A stretch of DNA of 64,000 nt from Parahalioglobus pacificus (lineage in GTDB: Bacteria; Pseudomonadota; Gammaproteobacteria; Pseudomonadales; Halieaceae). A program made the translations under genes and the position numbers. How positions within the stretch are numbered: the stretch's first letter is position 1; each line of letters opens with the position of its first letter. The stretch spans positions 1 to 64,000 of the forward strand of contig NZ_BMYM01000005.1 of assembly GCF_014652275.1 (NCBI RefSeq), in the 5' to 3' direction. Below, in pieces: positions 1 to 9,569 of this stretch. The notes under the pieces are model-generated. The model was not told the origin of the DNA. It did not search any database and saw only the letters and a list, made by a program, of their open reading frames with translations.

Positions 1-110
<110 letters not shown>

Positions 111-202
111 CTATGCAGCGGCATCTGCCGCTTAATTGAAACACCGTGTCTAACAACACTCGACGAACGCCCTGTGCGTTCGTCAAAAATCCTCATGAGG
201 CG

Positions 203-278
<76 letters not shown>

Positions 279-295
279 TTTGTTCCTCGTCGTTC

Positions 296-369
<74 letters not shown>

Positions 370-466
370 CTAGCTCGCTCGCAGAAGTCATTGTTTCTGC
401 TACAAAAAATCTCCGCGGAGGTGCCTATTCGCTAATTGCTCGCACGACCGCGTCGACTGTTTAACC

Positions 467-550
467 TGGTGGAGGGGGGTGGATTCGAACCACCGAAGCT
501 TTCGCGTCAGATTTACAGTCTGATCCCTTTGGCCACTCGGGAACCCCTCC
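467..550 (-). tRNA. tyrU: tRNA-Tyr (anticodon GTA)
   Basis: The minus strand gives an 84-nt class II tRNA starting GGAGGGGTTCCCGAGTGG, with a long variable arm, T-arm GGTTCGAATCC and an encoded CCA. The anticodon loop CTGTAAA gives GTA (Tyr). It is the second tRNA of the cluster in the direction of transcription. Confidence 0.96.
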
Positions 551-789
551 GAAAGGCGGCATATTGTCCGGATCGGGCGAACCCCTGTCAACCGCTTTCC
601 CCTAAGAAAATTATCCACTTAGGGCTGCTTTCTGACACGGGTCATTACTTGCTCTTTCCGAGTCCCTTTACGGTTCGGCACACAACATCTGGCTCTGGCG
701 TGCACTCACGCCGGGCACATAGTGGGACGATGCATGGAGTTTTGAGCAAGACCACTGCGAAACGGACTTCCGCTCTGGTTGCTCTGGAA

Positions 790-865
790 TGGAGCTGGCG
801 AGAGGAATCGAACCCCCGACCGGCTGATTACAAGTCAGCTGCTCTACCTACTGAGCTACGCCAGC
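790..865 (-). tRNA. thrU: tRNA-Thr (anticodon TGT)
   Basis: The minus strand gives a 76-nt cloverleaf. Acceptor GCTGGCG pairs with CGCCAGC, D-arm GTAGCTCAG is present, the anticodon loop CTTGTAA gives TGT (Thr), and a CCA end is encoded. It is the first tRNA of the operon and lies about 40 bp downstream of a strong promoter. About 240 bp of spacer separate it from tRNA-Tyr. Confidence 0.95.
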
Positions 866-914
866 CAATCCAGAAACACTCGCTGTCAGCGTTACCGCTG
901 CAAACGAGGCCGCG

Positions 915-943
915 ATTCTAGACAAGCACCATGGCGGATGCAA
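915..943 (-). promoter_or_regulatory. Sigma70 promoter of the tRNA-tufB operon
   Basis: On the minus strand, TTGCAT (938-943) is followed after exactly 17 bp by TAGAAT (915-920). Just downstream of the -10 comes CGCGGCC, a GC-rich discriminator as found at stable-RNA promoters under stringent (ppGpp/DksA) control. The first tRNA begins about 40-50 nt downstream of the predicted +1. The hexamers and spacing are seen directly; stringent control is inferred. Confidence 0.75.
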
Positions 944-1011
944 TACCGTGATGCGCATTTAGAGCAAACACGCACAGTGGGCCCTGCCGAACCAGACAGC
1001 TGGCCAACAAC

Positions 1012-1746
1012 TTAGTGTGATATTCGGGAGAGCCCCTCAAAGACGAGGTCGCCGCAAACATCGCCACCCCGTCCTACGAGATCAGCGAGCAGCAAGCCAG
1101 CACCCCCGGTATAGAAGAGCTCGCAACTGGCCACGTCAAACCCCTGCCGATCGAGGGAGAGCTGGACTGCGCCTGCAAGTGCCAGCGCTATACCGTGCCG
1201 CACAGCTTCCGAGGTCTCCACGCCGGGCGATAAGCGATACTCCGCAGCCTCCTGAAACCGAACACGGTCGGTATCCAAAAGTAGGGCGCGCTCCATCAGC
1301 GCAGCGCCAGGTATGATAAATCCCCCCTCGTGTTCGCCATTCTCAGCGATCCAATCGATAGTCAGAGCCGATCCTGCGTCAACCACGCAGCAACGCTGCT
1401 GCGTTCGCTCTCGGGCGGCAATCATCGCGAGCCAGCGATCCACCCCCATTCGCGCTGGTTCGGAATAGCTGTTCACGAGATCACCAAACTGCGCTGCGGC
1501 AACGGCAAAGTGAGGGGTGATGGCCAGTGCGCCTCGCAAACATTCACCAAGCCGTTCGTTTGCTCTCGTGCCCGCCACACTGGACACCCAGCACTGCTCG
1601 ATCGCCGGCAGCCCAGACAGCTCCCCTGCAAAATCCGGTAGCGCATCAAGGCTAAAAACGCCTCTTGCAACAACGGAGGTGTCTCCAAGCAGGCGCCACT
1701 TGCCCTGCGTATTGCCCAAATCGAGCTGAAGCACGTAGCTAGGCAT
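1012..1746 (-). CDS. coaX: Type III pantothenate kinase
   Basis: The 244-residue product catalyses the first step of CoA synthesis, ATP-dependent phosphorylation of pantothenate. The ASKHA-fold kinase motifs are visible: DLGNT at residues 9-13 (phosphate loop), GVDRW at 101-105, DAGSALTID at 123-131 and GGFIIPG at 141-147. Length is usual for CoaX. The start overlaps the end of birA by 8 bp, the common birA-coaX pair of gammaproteobacteria, so the two are probably translationally coupled. The tRNA promoter lies just beyond its 3' end. Confidence 0.95.
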   Translation of the reverse strand: MPSYVLQLDLGNTQGKWRLLGDTSVVARGVFSLDALPDFAGELSGLPAIEQCWVSSVAGTRANERLGECLRGALAITPHFAVAAAQFGDLVNSYSEPARMGVDRWLAMIAARERTQQRCCVVDAGSALTIDWIAENGEHEGGFIIPGAALMERALLLDTDRVRFQEAAEYRLSPGVETSEAVRHGIALALAGAVQLSLDRQGFDVASCELFYTGGAGLLLADLVGRGGDVCGDLVFEGLSRISH

Positions 1747-2725
1747 TATCGGCCGCCGGCCTCATCGAAATCTCGCCACCGTAGATGCTCTGAACACCCA
1801 GAGAGGTTTCCAGCTGAAGCGCGCCCCGTTCGTTGACACCCCGTGCAGTGCCTGCCTGGCGCTGATCACCGCTGCTAAGAATCACCGGAGAATCTGCGAA
1901 CGCATCACGCTGCATCCATGCCTCACGCCAGGGCACAAAACCTGTGGTTTCAAATTGCGCCACCATGGGCAGCAAGTGATTTAAGAGCGCAGCCATCACG
2001 CGATTGCGTCCGGGCGACACGCCGTTATTAGCCGTGGTGAGGTCAGTCCATTGCTGGTCAATGCCACCCGCCGCGGAGGCAGGCATCGCCACGTTAATAC
2101 CTACACCGAGCACAACTGCACAGGGCCCTGCCGCATCGCCGCTCATTTCCAGTAACACACCGCCCAACTTGGCATCGTCATGTAGGATATCGTTCGGCCA
2201 CTTTAACTGTGCAGCCTCTAGGCCACAGTCTTCCAGTGCCTGCGTAACAGCAACACCCACCGCCAGCGACAGACCTTCCAGAGCAGCTGCGCCGCCTTCG
2301 AACTCCCAGAGCAGCGACAGGTAGAGGTTCCTGGCAAAGGGGCTCACCCATTGCCGGCCGCGCCGACCCCGCCCTGCTGTTTGCTGTTCTGCGGAACAAA
2401 CATAACCTGCGCCCGTACCCGCTTCGGCCTGGCGCAATGCTTCTGCATTGGTTGAATCGATGACCGAGTGGAGATCAAACTGCTGCAACAGTTGAGAGGC
2501 CATTGGAGTCAGCTCACGCCGCACGCTTGAAACATCCAGCAGCTCCAGTCCGCCCCGGATTCGATAGCCTCTTCCCCTGATCGCTTCCAGCTCAAGACCG
2601 AGCTCGGTTAACCGCTGCAGCTGCTTCCATACCGCGGTCCGAGAGACGCCCAGCGCCTGGGCGAATTCTTCTCCCGAGTGAAACTCACCATCGGCAAGCA
2701 ACGGTAACAAGGTTGTTTTTGGCAT
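1739..2725 (-). CDS. birA: Biotin operon repressor / biotin--protein ligase BirA
   Basis: The 328-residue product joins biotin to acceptor lysines and can repress biotin genes. Residues 1-65 form the winged helix-turn-helix (LGVSRTAVWKQLQRL). The ligase domain shows STN at 91-93, the biotinyl-AMP loop GRGRRGRQW at 118-126 and KWPND at 175-179, followed by AKLGGVLLEM with the conserved Lys. A C-terminal SH3-like domain follows. It is a class II BirA with the DNA-binding domain kept. A biotin enzyme that it would serve, LiuD, is encoded 5 kb away. Confidence 0.95.
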   Translation of the reverse strand: MPKTTLLPLLADGEFHSGEEFAQALGVSRTAVWKQLQRLTELGLELEAIRGRGYRIRGGLELLDVSSVRRELTPMASQLLQQFDLHSVIDSTNAEALRQAEAGTGAGYVCSAEQQTAGRGRRGRQWVSPFARNLYLSLLWEFEGGAAALEGLSLAVGVAVTQALEDCGLEAAQLKWPNDILHDDAKLGGVLLEMSGDAAGPCAVVLGVGINVAMPASAAGGIDQQWTDLTTANNGVSPGRNRVMAALLNHLLPMVAQFETTGFVPWREAWMQRDAFADSPVILSSGDQRQAGTARGVNERGALQLETSLGVQSIYGGEISMRPAADNA

Positions 2726-2867
2726 ACGCAGTAGACAGCGGTGGTTAACAGCGGCTGATCATAGCAAAAGTGGCCGCGGTTCACGGGTCCAGCCTGCGAC
2801 ATTTCTATTGTGCGGGACTGCGCTCTAGACTTGGTACCACTGTGACCCAACCACGAGGACATGCCCC

Positions 2868-3407
2868 ATGGTAAAGCTTGAACACACGGTGATGCAGGGT
2901 ACGGCGGATGCACTCATTGCAGCCCATCAGCGAGCCTCTCAGACGAATGACTGGACAGCTTTCGTCGATCGCATTTACGCGCGCGACTGTCACTATGTCT
3001 GCGAGTATGCCGGTGTGATGCGGGTCGAGGCCCAAGGTATCGACGAGATAAAAGCGACCCACTATGGCCGGGATATGCAGGTCGGCTGGGAGGGCTGGAC
3101 CTTCCCGTACGAGGGCGTTTATGTCGGTAGTGACAACCGCCTTGTCACACACTGGCTGAATCGGGGTCCCGGCAAGCGCGCCGACGGCAGTTATTACCAG
3201 ACACCGGGAGTGTCCTTCATCACGCTGGATGCCGATGCGCGCATCTGTCGTCAATTCGATCTTTTTGACCTGGCCCATCAAATGCGGCTTTGCGATGAGC
3301 TGGAGGTGGCGGGGCTGCTCTCCGAACGACTCAAGGAGGAGTGGGTCATTCCCATGAAGCAACGCCTGAGCGACGCCTTGCCCGGTGGCGAGCCGACATC
3401 CCCTTAA
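2868..3407 (+). CDS. SnoaL/NTF2-like domain protein, function unknown
   Basis: The protein has 179 residues. The N-terminal part (DALIAAHQRASQTNDW, then FVDRIYARDCHYVCEYAG) reads like a SnoaL/NTF2-like cone-shaped alpha+beta fold with a short helix followed by strands carrying aromatic pairs. No signal peptide or membrane segment is present. Such proteins are often small-molecule hydrolases, isomerases or ligand binders, but nothing here fixes a substrate. It is divergent from birA and precedes the liu genes with about 140 bp between, so membership of that regulon is uncertain. A shorter antisense ORF overlaps it and looks like a shadow. Confidence 0.7.
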   Translation: MVKLEHTVMQGTADALIAAHQRASQTNDWTAFVDRIYARDCHYVCEYAGVMRVEAQGIDEIKATHYGRDMQVGWEGWTFPYEGVYVGSDNRLVTHWLNRGPGKRADGSYYQTPGVSFITLDADARICRQFDLFDLAHQMRLCDELEVAGLLSERLKEEWVIPMKQRLSDALPGGEPTSP

Positions 3408-3484
3408 CCCCGCAGCACTTCCCGACCACCGGGCATTTAATCGTTCTCAGGACCTCTGCGGAATTACTCTCTCCAAAACATTAC

Positions 3485-3514
3485 CTTTACGTTAACGTAA
3501 ACTTTACCTATAGT
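3485..3514 (+). promoter_or_regulatory. LiuR-type operator within the liu promoter
   Basis: TTTACGTTAACGTAAA at 3486-3501 is a perfect 16-bp palindrome. It sits between a candidate -35 (CTTTAC, 3485-3490) and a good -10 (TATAGT, 3509-3514), in the long spacer typical of MerR-regulated promoters. It lies about 45 bp upstream of the MerR-family gene liuR. The palindrome is seen directly. Its assignment to LiuR follows from the known LiuR motif of proteobacterial branched-chain amino acid catabolism and the adjacent genes. Confidence 0.8.
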
Positions 3515-3545
3515 TCAGCCTCACTCAGGCGACCACCCCGCGAGC

Positions 3546-3950
3546 ATGGAGCACTACACAATTTCAGACCTCGCCAAAGAGTTCGGTGTCACCACGCGAA
3601 CGATTCGGTTCTATGAGGAAAAGGGGCTGGTCTGTCCACAGCGCCAAGGCCAGCGGCGACTCTACACGGCCGCAGACCGCGTCCGTATCAAGTTGATTCT
3701 GCGTGGCAAGCGGATCGGACTGAGCCTTGACGAATCCGCCGAGCTCATCGATCTATACGATCCGGCGCACAACAATCTGGAACAACTACACTCCCTGCTG
3801 CAGACCGTTGCCGATCGACGCGACCGCTTGCAGCAGCAGCTTGAAGACGTCACCGCCATGCTCAGCAGCCTGGATGAGGTAGAGCGCCTCTGCCGGGATG
3901 CCCTGGAAGCAAACAGCGAAGCACTGGCCACACAGAGGACCCAACAATGA
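3546..3950 (+). CDS. liuR: MerR-family regulator of leucine/isovalerate catabolism
   Basis: This is a 134-residue MerR-type activator/repressor. The N-terminal winged helix contains [17 protein letters not shown] and a wing with [12 protein letters not shown]. Residues 75-125 form the dimerisation coiled coil ([19 protein letters not shown]). There is no cysteine metal site, consistent with a LiuR-type regulator thought to sense acyl-CoA intermediates. The stop overlaps the start of liuA by 4 bp (ATGA), so regulator and enzymes form one operon under the palindromic operator just upstream, implying autoregulation. Confidence 0.92.
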   Translation: MEHYTISDLAKEFGVTTRTIRFYEEKGLVCPQRQGQRRLYTAADRVRIKLILRGKRIGLSLDESAELIDLYDPAHNNLEQLHSLLQTVADRRDRLQQQLEDVTAMLSSLDEVERLCRDALEANSEALATQRTQQ

Positions 3951-5116
3951 ACACTGCATACCCCACGCTGAATTTCGGGCTTGGTGAAGACATCGATATG
4001 TTGCGCGATGCCGTGCATCAAATGGCCCAGAAAGAAATCGCGCCGCGTGCTGCAGATATCGACCGTAACAATGAGTTCCCACAGGACCTCTGGCGAAAAC
4101 TTGGCGACATGGGCTTGCTGGGCATCACGGTTGACGAAGCCTACGGAGGCAGTGCGATGGGCTACCTTGCGCACTCGGTGGTGATGGAAGAGATATCGCG
4201 CGCCTCTGCGTCTGTAGGGCTGTCGTATGGCGCCATGTCCAATCTGTGCCTCAACCAGATTCAAAAGAACGGCAGCGAAGCCCAGAAACAGAAGTATCTG
4301 CCGAAGCTGTGCACCGGCGAGCACATTGGCGCACTGGCCATGTCAGAGCCCAATGCGGGTTCCGATGTTGTGAGCATGAAGCTCAATGCGCGGCGCGATG
4401 GAGACCGCTACATCCTGAATGGTGCGAAGATGTGGATCACCAATGGGCCCGATGCCGACGTCTACATCATTTACGCCAAGACCGACCCGGAGGCGGGCTC
4501 AAAGGGCATCACTGCATTCCTTGTCGAGCGTGATTTCCCGGGGTTCAGTCGGTCACCGAAGTTGGACAAACTCGGCATGCGTGGCTCCAACACCTGCGAG
4601 CTGGTGTTTCAGGACTGCGAGGTTCCGGCAGAGAACGTCATGCGCAATGAAGGCGATGGCGTGAAAATCCTGATGTCCGGCTTGGATTACGAGCGTACTG
4701 TTTTGTCAGGGGGGCCAGTTGGCATTATGCAGGCCTGTGTCGATGAGGTGATTCCCTACCTGCATGACCGCAAGCAGTTTGGTCAGCCCATCGGCGAATT
4801 TCAGTTGATGCAGGGTAAGTTGGCCGATATGTACGCCGACCTGAATGCCTGTCGCGCTTATCTTTACGCCGTGGCCGCTGCCTGCGACCGCGGAGAAGAA
4901 ACCCGACAGGACTGCGCCGCCGTCATTCTGTACACCGCCGAGAAGGCGACCCAGATGGCTTTGCAGGCGCTCCAGGCGCTGGGGGGCTACGGCTACACCA
5001 ATGATGCGCCCACCGGACGGTTGCTGCGCGATGCCAAGCTCTACGAGATCGGCGCTGGCACCTCTGAAATTCGTCGAATGCTGATCGGCCGCGAGCTGTT
5101 CAGCGCGACTGCCTGA
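3947..5116 (+). CDS. liuA: Isovaleryl-CoA dehydrogenase
   Basis: The 389-residue FAD enzyme oxidises isovaleryl-CoA to 3-methylcrotonyl-CoA in leucine breakdown and passes electrons to ETF. Acyl-CoA dehydrogenase signatures are SEPNAGSD at 133-140 and KMWITNG at 161-167. The catalytic base expected for isovaleryl-CoA dehydrogenases is Glu249 in [13 protein letters not shown], rather than the C-terminal Glu of other family members. This and the following liuBCDE genes support the isovaleryl specificity. It is the first enzyme gene of the operon. Confidence 0.95.
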   Translation: MNTAYPTLNFGLGEDIDMLRDAVHQMAQKEIAPRAADIDRNNEFPQDLWRKLGDMGLLGITVDEAYGGSAMGYLAHSVVMEEISRASASVGLSYGAMSNLCLNQIQKNGSEAQKQKYLPKLCTGEHIGALAMSEPNAGSDVVSMKLNARRDGDRYILNGAKMWITNGPDADVYIIYAKTDPEAGSKGITAFLVERDFPGFSRSPKLDKLGMRGSNTCELVFQDCEVPAENVMRNEGDGVKILMSGLDYERTVLSGGPVGIMQACVDEVIPYLHDRKQFGQPIGEFQLMQGKLADMYADLNACRAYLYAVAAACDRGEETRQDCAAVILYTAEKATQMALQALQALGGYGYTNDAPTGRLLRDAKLYEIGAGTSEIRRMLIGRELFSATA

Positions 5117-5126
5117 GGCAATCGTT

Positions 5127-6734
5127 ATGAGCGTGATTACTAGCCGAATCAACGTACGTGATGAAGCCTTCAGCAATAATGCATCCCACATGCAGGCCCA
5201 AGTGGATGATCTGAAAGCCTTAGTAAAGGATCTCCAGCAAGGCGGCGGCGAGAAAGCACAACAGCGGCATGTCAGCCGAGGCAAATTGCTCCCTCGCGAG
5301 CGCTTAAATGCATTGCTAGACCCAGGGACACCCTTTTTGGAGTTGTCGCAGTTGGCGGCCCATGAAGTCTACGCAGACAAAGTACCGGGCGCGGGGATCA
5401 TCACCGGCATCGGGCGCGTGGAAGGTCAGGAATGCATGATCTTCGTCAACGACGCAACGGTAAAAGGCGGTACCTACTACCCGCTTACCGTTAAAAAGCA
5501 GGGCCGTGCCCAAACCATCGCAGAAGAAAACCACCTGCCTTGCCTGTATTTAGTGGATTCAGGCGGTGCATTCCTGCCTTTGCAGGACGAAGTGTTTCCT
5601 GACAGAGAGCACTTTGGCCATGCCTTTTACAACCAGGCCCGGATGTCGGCCAAGGGGATTCCGCAAATCGCTGCGGTTCTGGGCTCCTGTACGGCCGGCG
5701 GTGCCTACCTGCCAGCGATGGCAGACGAGTCAATCATCGTGCGTAATCAAGGCACCATCTTCCTTGGCGGTCCGCCTTTGGTTAAAGCCGCCACCGGCGA
5801 GGTCGTTTCTGCGGAAGAGCTTGGCGGAGCGGACGTGCATTGCCGCACCTCCGGCGTTACTGATCATTACGCCAACAATGATCACCACGCGCTGGCACTG
5901 ATGCGCCGCGCGGTTTCCCGACTCAATCGCAACAAACCTGCCCAGTTGGATCTGCGCGAGCCCGCGGAGCCTATCTACAACGTTGAAGAGCTGTACGGGG
6001 TTATCCCCGAAGACAGCAAACAGCCCTTCGATATACGGGAAGTGATTGCGCGCGTCGTCGATGGGTCCGAATTCGATGAGTTCAAAGCCCTCTTCGGGAA
6101 AACCCTGGTCTGCGGCTTCGCCCGACTGCATGGATATCCGGTAGGGATCGTTGCCAACAACGGGATCTTATTCAGTGAAGCTGCCGTAAAAGGCGCACAC
6201 TTCGTTGAACTCTGTGCGCAGCGGAAGATACCGCTGGTGTTCCTTCAAAACATAACCGGCTTTATGGTCGGCAAGCAGTATGAGGCAGGGGGCATTGCTC
6301 GCCATGGCGCGAAGATGGTGCACGCGGTGGCCTGCGCTGACGTCCCAAAGCTCACGGTCATCATTGGTGGCTCCTTCGGTGCGGGCAACTATGCCATGTG
6401 CGGCCGCTCCTACGACCCGCGCTTTCTCTTCATGTGGCCCAATGCACGTATCTCAGTAATGGGGGGCGAACAAGCCGCTGGCGTTCTTGCCACCGTCAAG
6501 CAGGATCAGCTGGCTCGCGATGGCAAGCAACTGACGCCTGAAGAAGAAGCGGCATTCAAACAGCCGATCCTTGATCAGTATGAGGTGCAGGGGCACCCCT
6601 ACTACTCCTCGGCACGACTCTGGGACGACGGTGTCATTGACCCCGCCGACACACGTCGCGTGCTGGGACTTGCCTTGTCGGCGTCTCTCAATGCCCCCAT
6701 CCCTGACTCACGCTTCGGCGTGTTCAGGATGTGA
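5127..6734 (+). CDS. liuB: Methylcrotonyl-CoA carboxylase, carboxyltransferase (beta) subunit
   Basis: The 535-residue subunit transfers CO2 from carboxybiotin to 3-methylcrotonyl-CoA. It has the two crotonase-fold halves of acyl-CoA carboxyltransferases: [16 protein letters not shown] in the N half, and [15 protein letters not shown] with [14 protein letters not shown] in the C half. It pairs with the biotin subunit LiuD encoded two genes downstream. It starts 10 bp after liuA. The last codons overlap an alternative GTG of liuC, but liuC more likely starts later. Confidence 0.95.
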   Translation: MSVITSRINVRDEAFSNNASHMQAQVDDLKALVKDLQQGGGEKAQQRHVSRGKLLPRERLNALLDPGTPFLELSQLAAHEVYADKVPGAGIITGIGRVEGQECMIFVNDATVKGGTYYPLTVKKQGRAQTIAEENHLPCLYLVDSGGAFLPLQDEVFPDREHFGHAFYNQARMSAKGIPQIAAVLGSCTAGGAYLPAMADESIIVRNQGTIFLGGPPLVKAATGEVVSAEELGGADVHCRTSGVTDHYANNDHHALALMRRAVSRLNRNKPAQLDLREPAEPIYNVEELYGVIPEDSKQPFDIREVIARVVDGSEFDEFKALFGKTLVCGFARLHGYPVGIVANNGILFSEAAVKGAHFVELCAQRKIPLVFLQNITGFMVGKQYEAGGIARHGAKMVHAVACADVPKLTVIIGGSFGAGNYAMCGRSYDPRFLFMWPNARISVMGGEQAAGVLATVKQDQLARDGKQLTPEEEAAFKQPILDQYEVQGHPYYSSARLWDDGVIDPADTRRVLGLALSASLNAPIPDSRFGVFRM

Positions 6735-6763
6735 GCCGTGACGGTGGAAGCAAGGACATAGCC

Positions 6764-7561
6764 ATGGGTGAACACACTGTCATCACAGAAATCAGCAATG
6801 AGGGTATTGCTACCGTTACGCTGAATCGCGCCGCAAAGCACAATGCCTTCGATGATGCGATCATTGCTGACCTTCATTCGGCATTCACCGCGATCGCTCA
6901 GCGCAGCGATGTACGAGTGATGATCCTGGCTTCGGCGGGCAAGAGTTTTTCTGCAGGCGCGGACTTGTCCTGGATGAAGCGGATGGCCGAGTACGACTAC
7001 GGCCACAACCTGGAAGACGCGCAGCAACTGGCTTCCATGCTACGGGCGTTACACATGATGCCCATACCCACCATTGCTAGAGTACAGGGTGCGGCCTTTG
7101 GAGGCGCCGTGGGTTTGGTGAGCTGCTGCGATATGGCCGTCGCGACACCACGGGCCAGCTTTTCCTTATCTGAAGTACAAATAGGCTTGATACCGGCTAC
7201 GATCAGCCCCTACGTCATCGCAGCAATAGGTGACCGATTCGCCAGACGCTACTTTATGACCGGCGAACGCTTTAGCGCGGAGCAAGCATTGCTTTCAGGA
7301 TTGATCTCAGAGCTGGTTGACGAGAATGAGCTAGACCAGCGTGTTGCGTCACTGGCGAAGCAAATCCTCAGTAATGGACCTCAGGCCGTAAGAGCCGCAA
7401 AAGATCTGGTGCAGTGCGTTTCGGGCGAACCTATTTCGGACGCTCTCATCGCCGATACCTGCGCCCGGATTGCCCACATTCGAGTCTCTGAAGAGGGACA
7501 GGAAGGCCTAGGTGCCTTTCTTGAGAAGCGCCAGCCCGCCTGGGCATCAACGGAGAACTGA
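6764..7561 (+). CDS. liuC: Methylglutaconyl-CoA hydratase (enoyl-CoA hydratase family)
   Basis: The 265-residue crotonase-fold enzyme hydrates 3-methylglutaconyl-CoA to HMG-CoA. The oxyanion-hole segments are SAGKSFSAGADLSWMKRMA and RVQGAAFGGAVGLVSCCD. The ADLSWMKRM signature is typical of liu-type hydratases. I chose the ATG at 6764 because AAGGA lies 7 bp upstream. A GTG at 6731 overlapping the liuB stop would add 11 residues of doubtful coding quality. It is placed between the two carboxylase subunit genes, as in other liu operons. Confidence 0.93.
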   Translation: MGEHTVITEISNEGIATVTLNRAAKHNAFDDAIIADLHSAFTAIAQRSDVRVMILASAGKSFSAGADLSWMKRMAEYDYGHNLEDAQQLASMLRALHMMPIPTIARVQGAAFGGAVGLVSCCDMAVATPRASFSLSEVQIGLIPATISPYVIAAIGDRFARRYFMTGERFSAEQALLSGLISELVDENELDQRVASLAKQILSNGPQAVRAAKDLVQCVSGEPISDALIADTCARIAHIRVSEEGQEGLGAFLEKRQPAWASTEN

Positions 7562-7565
7562 CCCC

Positions 7566-9569
7566 GTGTTTAGCAAACTACTCATTGCCAACCGAGGAGA
7601 AATAGCGTGTCGAGTGATCGCCACCGCGAAACGACTCGGGATACCTACCGTGGCGGTCTTCTCGGATGCCGACAGTGATGCGCTTCATACGAAACTTGCC
7701 GATGAGGCTGTGCACATCGGGCCCTCCCCTGCCCGCGAGTCCTACCTGCGTATCGATGCAATTATTGACGCAGCCTTAACCACCGGCGCTACTGCAATAC
7801 ATCCCGGCTACGGTTTTCTGTCAGAAAATGCTGCCTTTGCAAACGCCTGCGCCGAGAACGGCATCATCTTTGTGGGCCCGCCCGCCAGTGCGATTGAGGC
7901 CATGGGCTCAAAAGCTGCGGCCAAACAGATCATGGAAGAGGCAGGCGTACCACTGGTCCCCGGCTATCACGGCGCCGATCAAGCATCGGCTGTCCTAAAA
8001 GCCTCCGCTGACGCTATGGGCTACCCCGTGCTATTGAAAGCCACGGCCGGTGGTGGAGGCAAAGGTATGCGCCAGGTATGGCATGCCGACGAGTTTGAAG
8101 AGGCACTCGCAGCGGCACAACGTGAAGCCAGTAGCAGCTTCGGCGACGATACAATGCTGGTCGAGAAATACTTAACCCGCCCCCGCCACGTCGAGGTACA
8201 GGTTTTTTGCGACAACCACGGTGAGGGCGTTTATCTCGCCGAACGCGACTGCTCAGTGCAACGGCGCCATCAAAAAGTCATCGAGGAGGCACCTGCGCCG
8301 GGCATGACAGATACGCTTCGCGAGGCCATGGGCGAGACTGCAGTGACAGCGGCCCGGGCCATAGACTATCGTGGTGCCGGCACCGTCGAGTTTCTGCTGG
8401 ACGAAGACGGCAGCTTCTACTTCATGGAAATGAATACCCGGCTGCAGGTAGAGCACCCGGTCACTGAGATGATCACGGGCCAGGATCTGGTGGAGTGGCA
8501 ACTTCGCGTCGCCAGCGGCGAGGCATTGCCCCTATCGCAATCGCAGATTCGCATTGAGGGTCATGCACTGGAGGCTCGCATCTATGCCGAAGACCCCGAC
8601 AATGATTTCCTGCCTATGACAGGCACGCTGTCGTTCCTCCAAACGCCCTGTGAATCAGCCCATGTCCGCGTGGATACCGGGGTGGTCCAGGGTGACGACA
8701 TCAGCATCTACTACGACCCGATGATCGCCAAACTCGTTGTCTGGGACGAGACCCGGGATCGTGCCCTGGAGCGTCTGGCACAAGCGCTGTCGAACTACCG
8801 AGTGGGCGGGACCACAACCAACATTCCGTTCCTTTACAACCTTGCGGTGAGTGCACCTTTCCGCGCTGCCGATCTCGATACCAGCTTTATCCAGCGACAC
8901 AACGACCTGCTATTTACAGAGTCTAAGGAACAGACGAAAACGCTGCTGCCTATCGCGGCGCTTGCACTGATCTGCGAGAGAGAACAGAGCGCCGCGCGCT
9001 GCAATCCCTGTTTAGATCCGTGGTCACCCTGGGATGCTTTGGACAGTTGGCGGCTAAACCAGTCGCACTCGCAACATTTCAGAATCAAACTGGGCGATGA
9101 GGAGCGTGAGTTCCATATCGAGCAACGGGCGAAGACACTGAGCATCGTCACCGGTGAAGAGCGCACCGACATTACGGGCAATCTCAGCGGTGCTGAACTC
9201 ACCTTCGAGCTGAACGGTCATCGACGTGCTGCCACCGTGGCCGCCGACGGCGACCACTACACCGTGTTCCTCGAAGGCCGCAGTTTCAGCTTCGAGCATT
9301 TACAGCCAGACACAGGCGAGCAGGACAGCGCCTCGGGCGACGGCGGTCTCCACGCGCCCATGAATGGCACTGTTGTCGCCCTTCTGGCTGAGCAAGGCAC
9401 TGCAGTGGAGGCCGATGCTCCTCTGATGGTTATGGAGGCCATGAAGATGGAGCACACTATCAGGGCGCCTGCGGCAGGCGTGGTCACGCAATTCTATTTC
9501 AACGCCGGCGATCTGGTCGACGGCGGTGCGTTGCTATTGGCCTTAGAGGAAAGCGGAGAAGACGCGTGA
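7566..9569 (+). CDS. liuD: Methylcrotonyl-CoA carboxylase, biotin-containing (alpha) subunit
   Basis: This 667-residue subunit joins three parts. An N-terminal biotin carboxylase begins FSKLLIANRGEIACRVI and has the ATP-grasp glycine loop KATAGGGGKGMR and later EMNTRLQVEHPVTE. A middle BT linker follows. The C-terminal biotinyl domain carries VMEAMKMEHT with biotinylated Lys627. It carboxylates biotin with bicarbonate and ATP for LiuB to use. The start is the GTG at 7566, four bases after the liuC stop. BirA, encoded upstream, is the likely ligase for Lys627. Confidence 0.96.
   Translation: MFSKLLIANRGEIACRVIATAKRLGIPTVAVFSDADSDALHTKLADEAVHIGPSPARESYLRIDAIIDAALTTGATAIHPGYGFLSENAAFANACAENGIIFVGPPASAIEAMGSKAAAKQIMEEAGVPLVPGYHGADQASAVLKASADAMGYPVLLKATAGGGGKGMRQVWHADEFEEALAAAQREASSSFGDDTMLVEKYLTRPRHVEVQVFCDNHGEGVYLAERDCSVQRRHQKVIEEAPAPGMTDTLREAMGETAVTAARAIDYRGAGTVEFLLDEDGSFYFMEMNTRLQVEHPVTEMITGQDLVEWQLRVASGEALPLSQSQIRIEGHALEARIYAEDPDNDFLPMTGTLSFLQTPCESAHVRVDTGVVQGDDISIYYDPMIAKLVVWDETRDRALERLAQALSNYRVGGTTTNIPFLYNLAVSAPFRAADLDTSFIQRHNDLLFTESKEQTKTLLPIAALALICEREQSAARCNPCLDPWSPWDALDSWRLNQSHSQHFRIKLGDEEREFHIEQRAKTLSIVTGEERTDITGNLSGAELTFELNGHRRAATVAADGDHYTVFLEGRSFSFEHLQPDTGEQDSASGDGGLHAPMNGTVVALLAEQGTAVEADAPLMVMEAMKMEHTIRAPAAGVVTQFYFNAGDLVDGGALLLALEESGEDA

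Noticed and set aside
436..921. Plus-strand ORF of 161 codons across the tRNA cluster
   Set aside because: It reads through the complements of two tRNAs and has no gene-like features.
2805..3362. Long antisense ORF over the NTF2-like gene
   Set aside because: It has no ribosome site, is Arg/His-rich, and the plus-strand product has a plausible fold and start.
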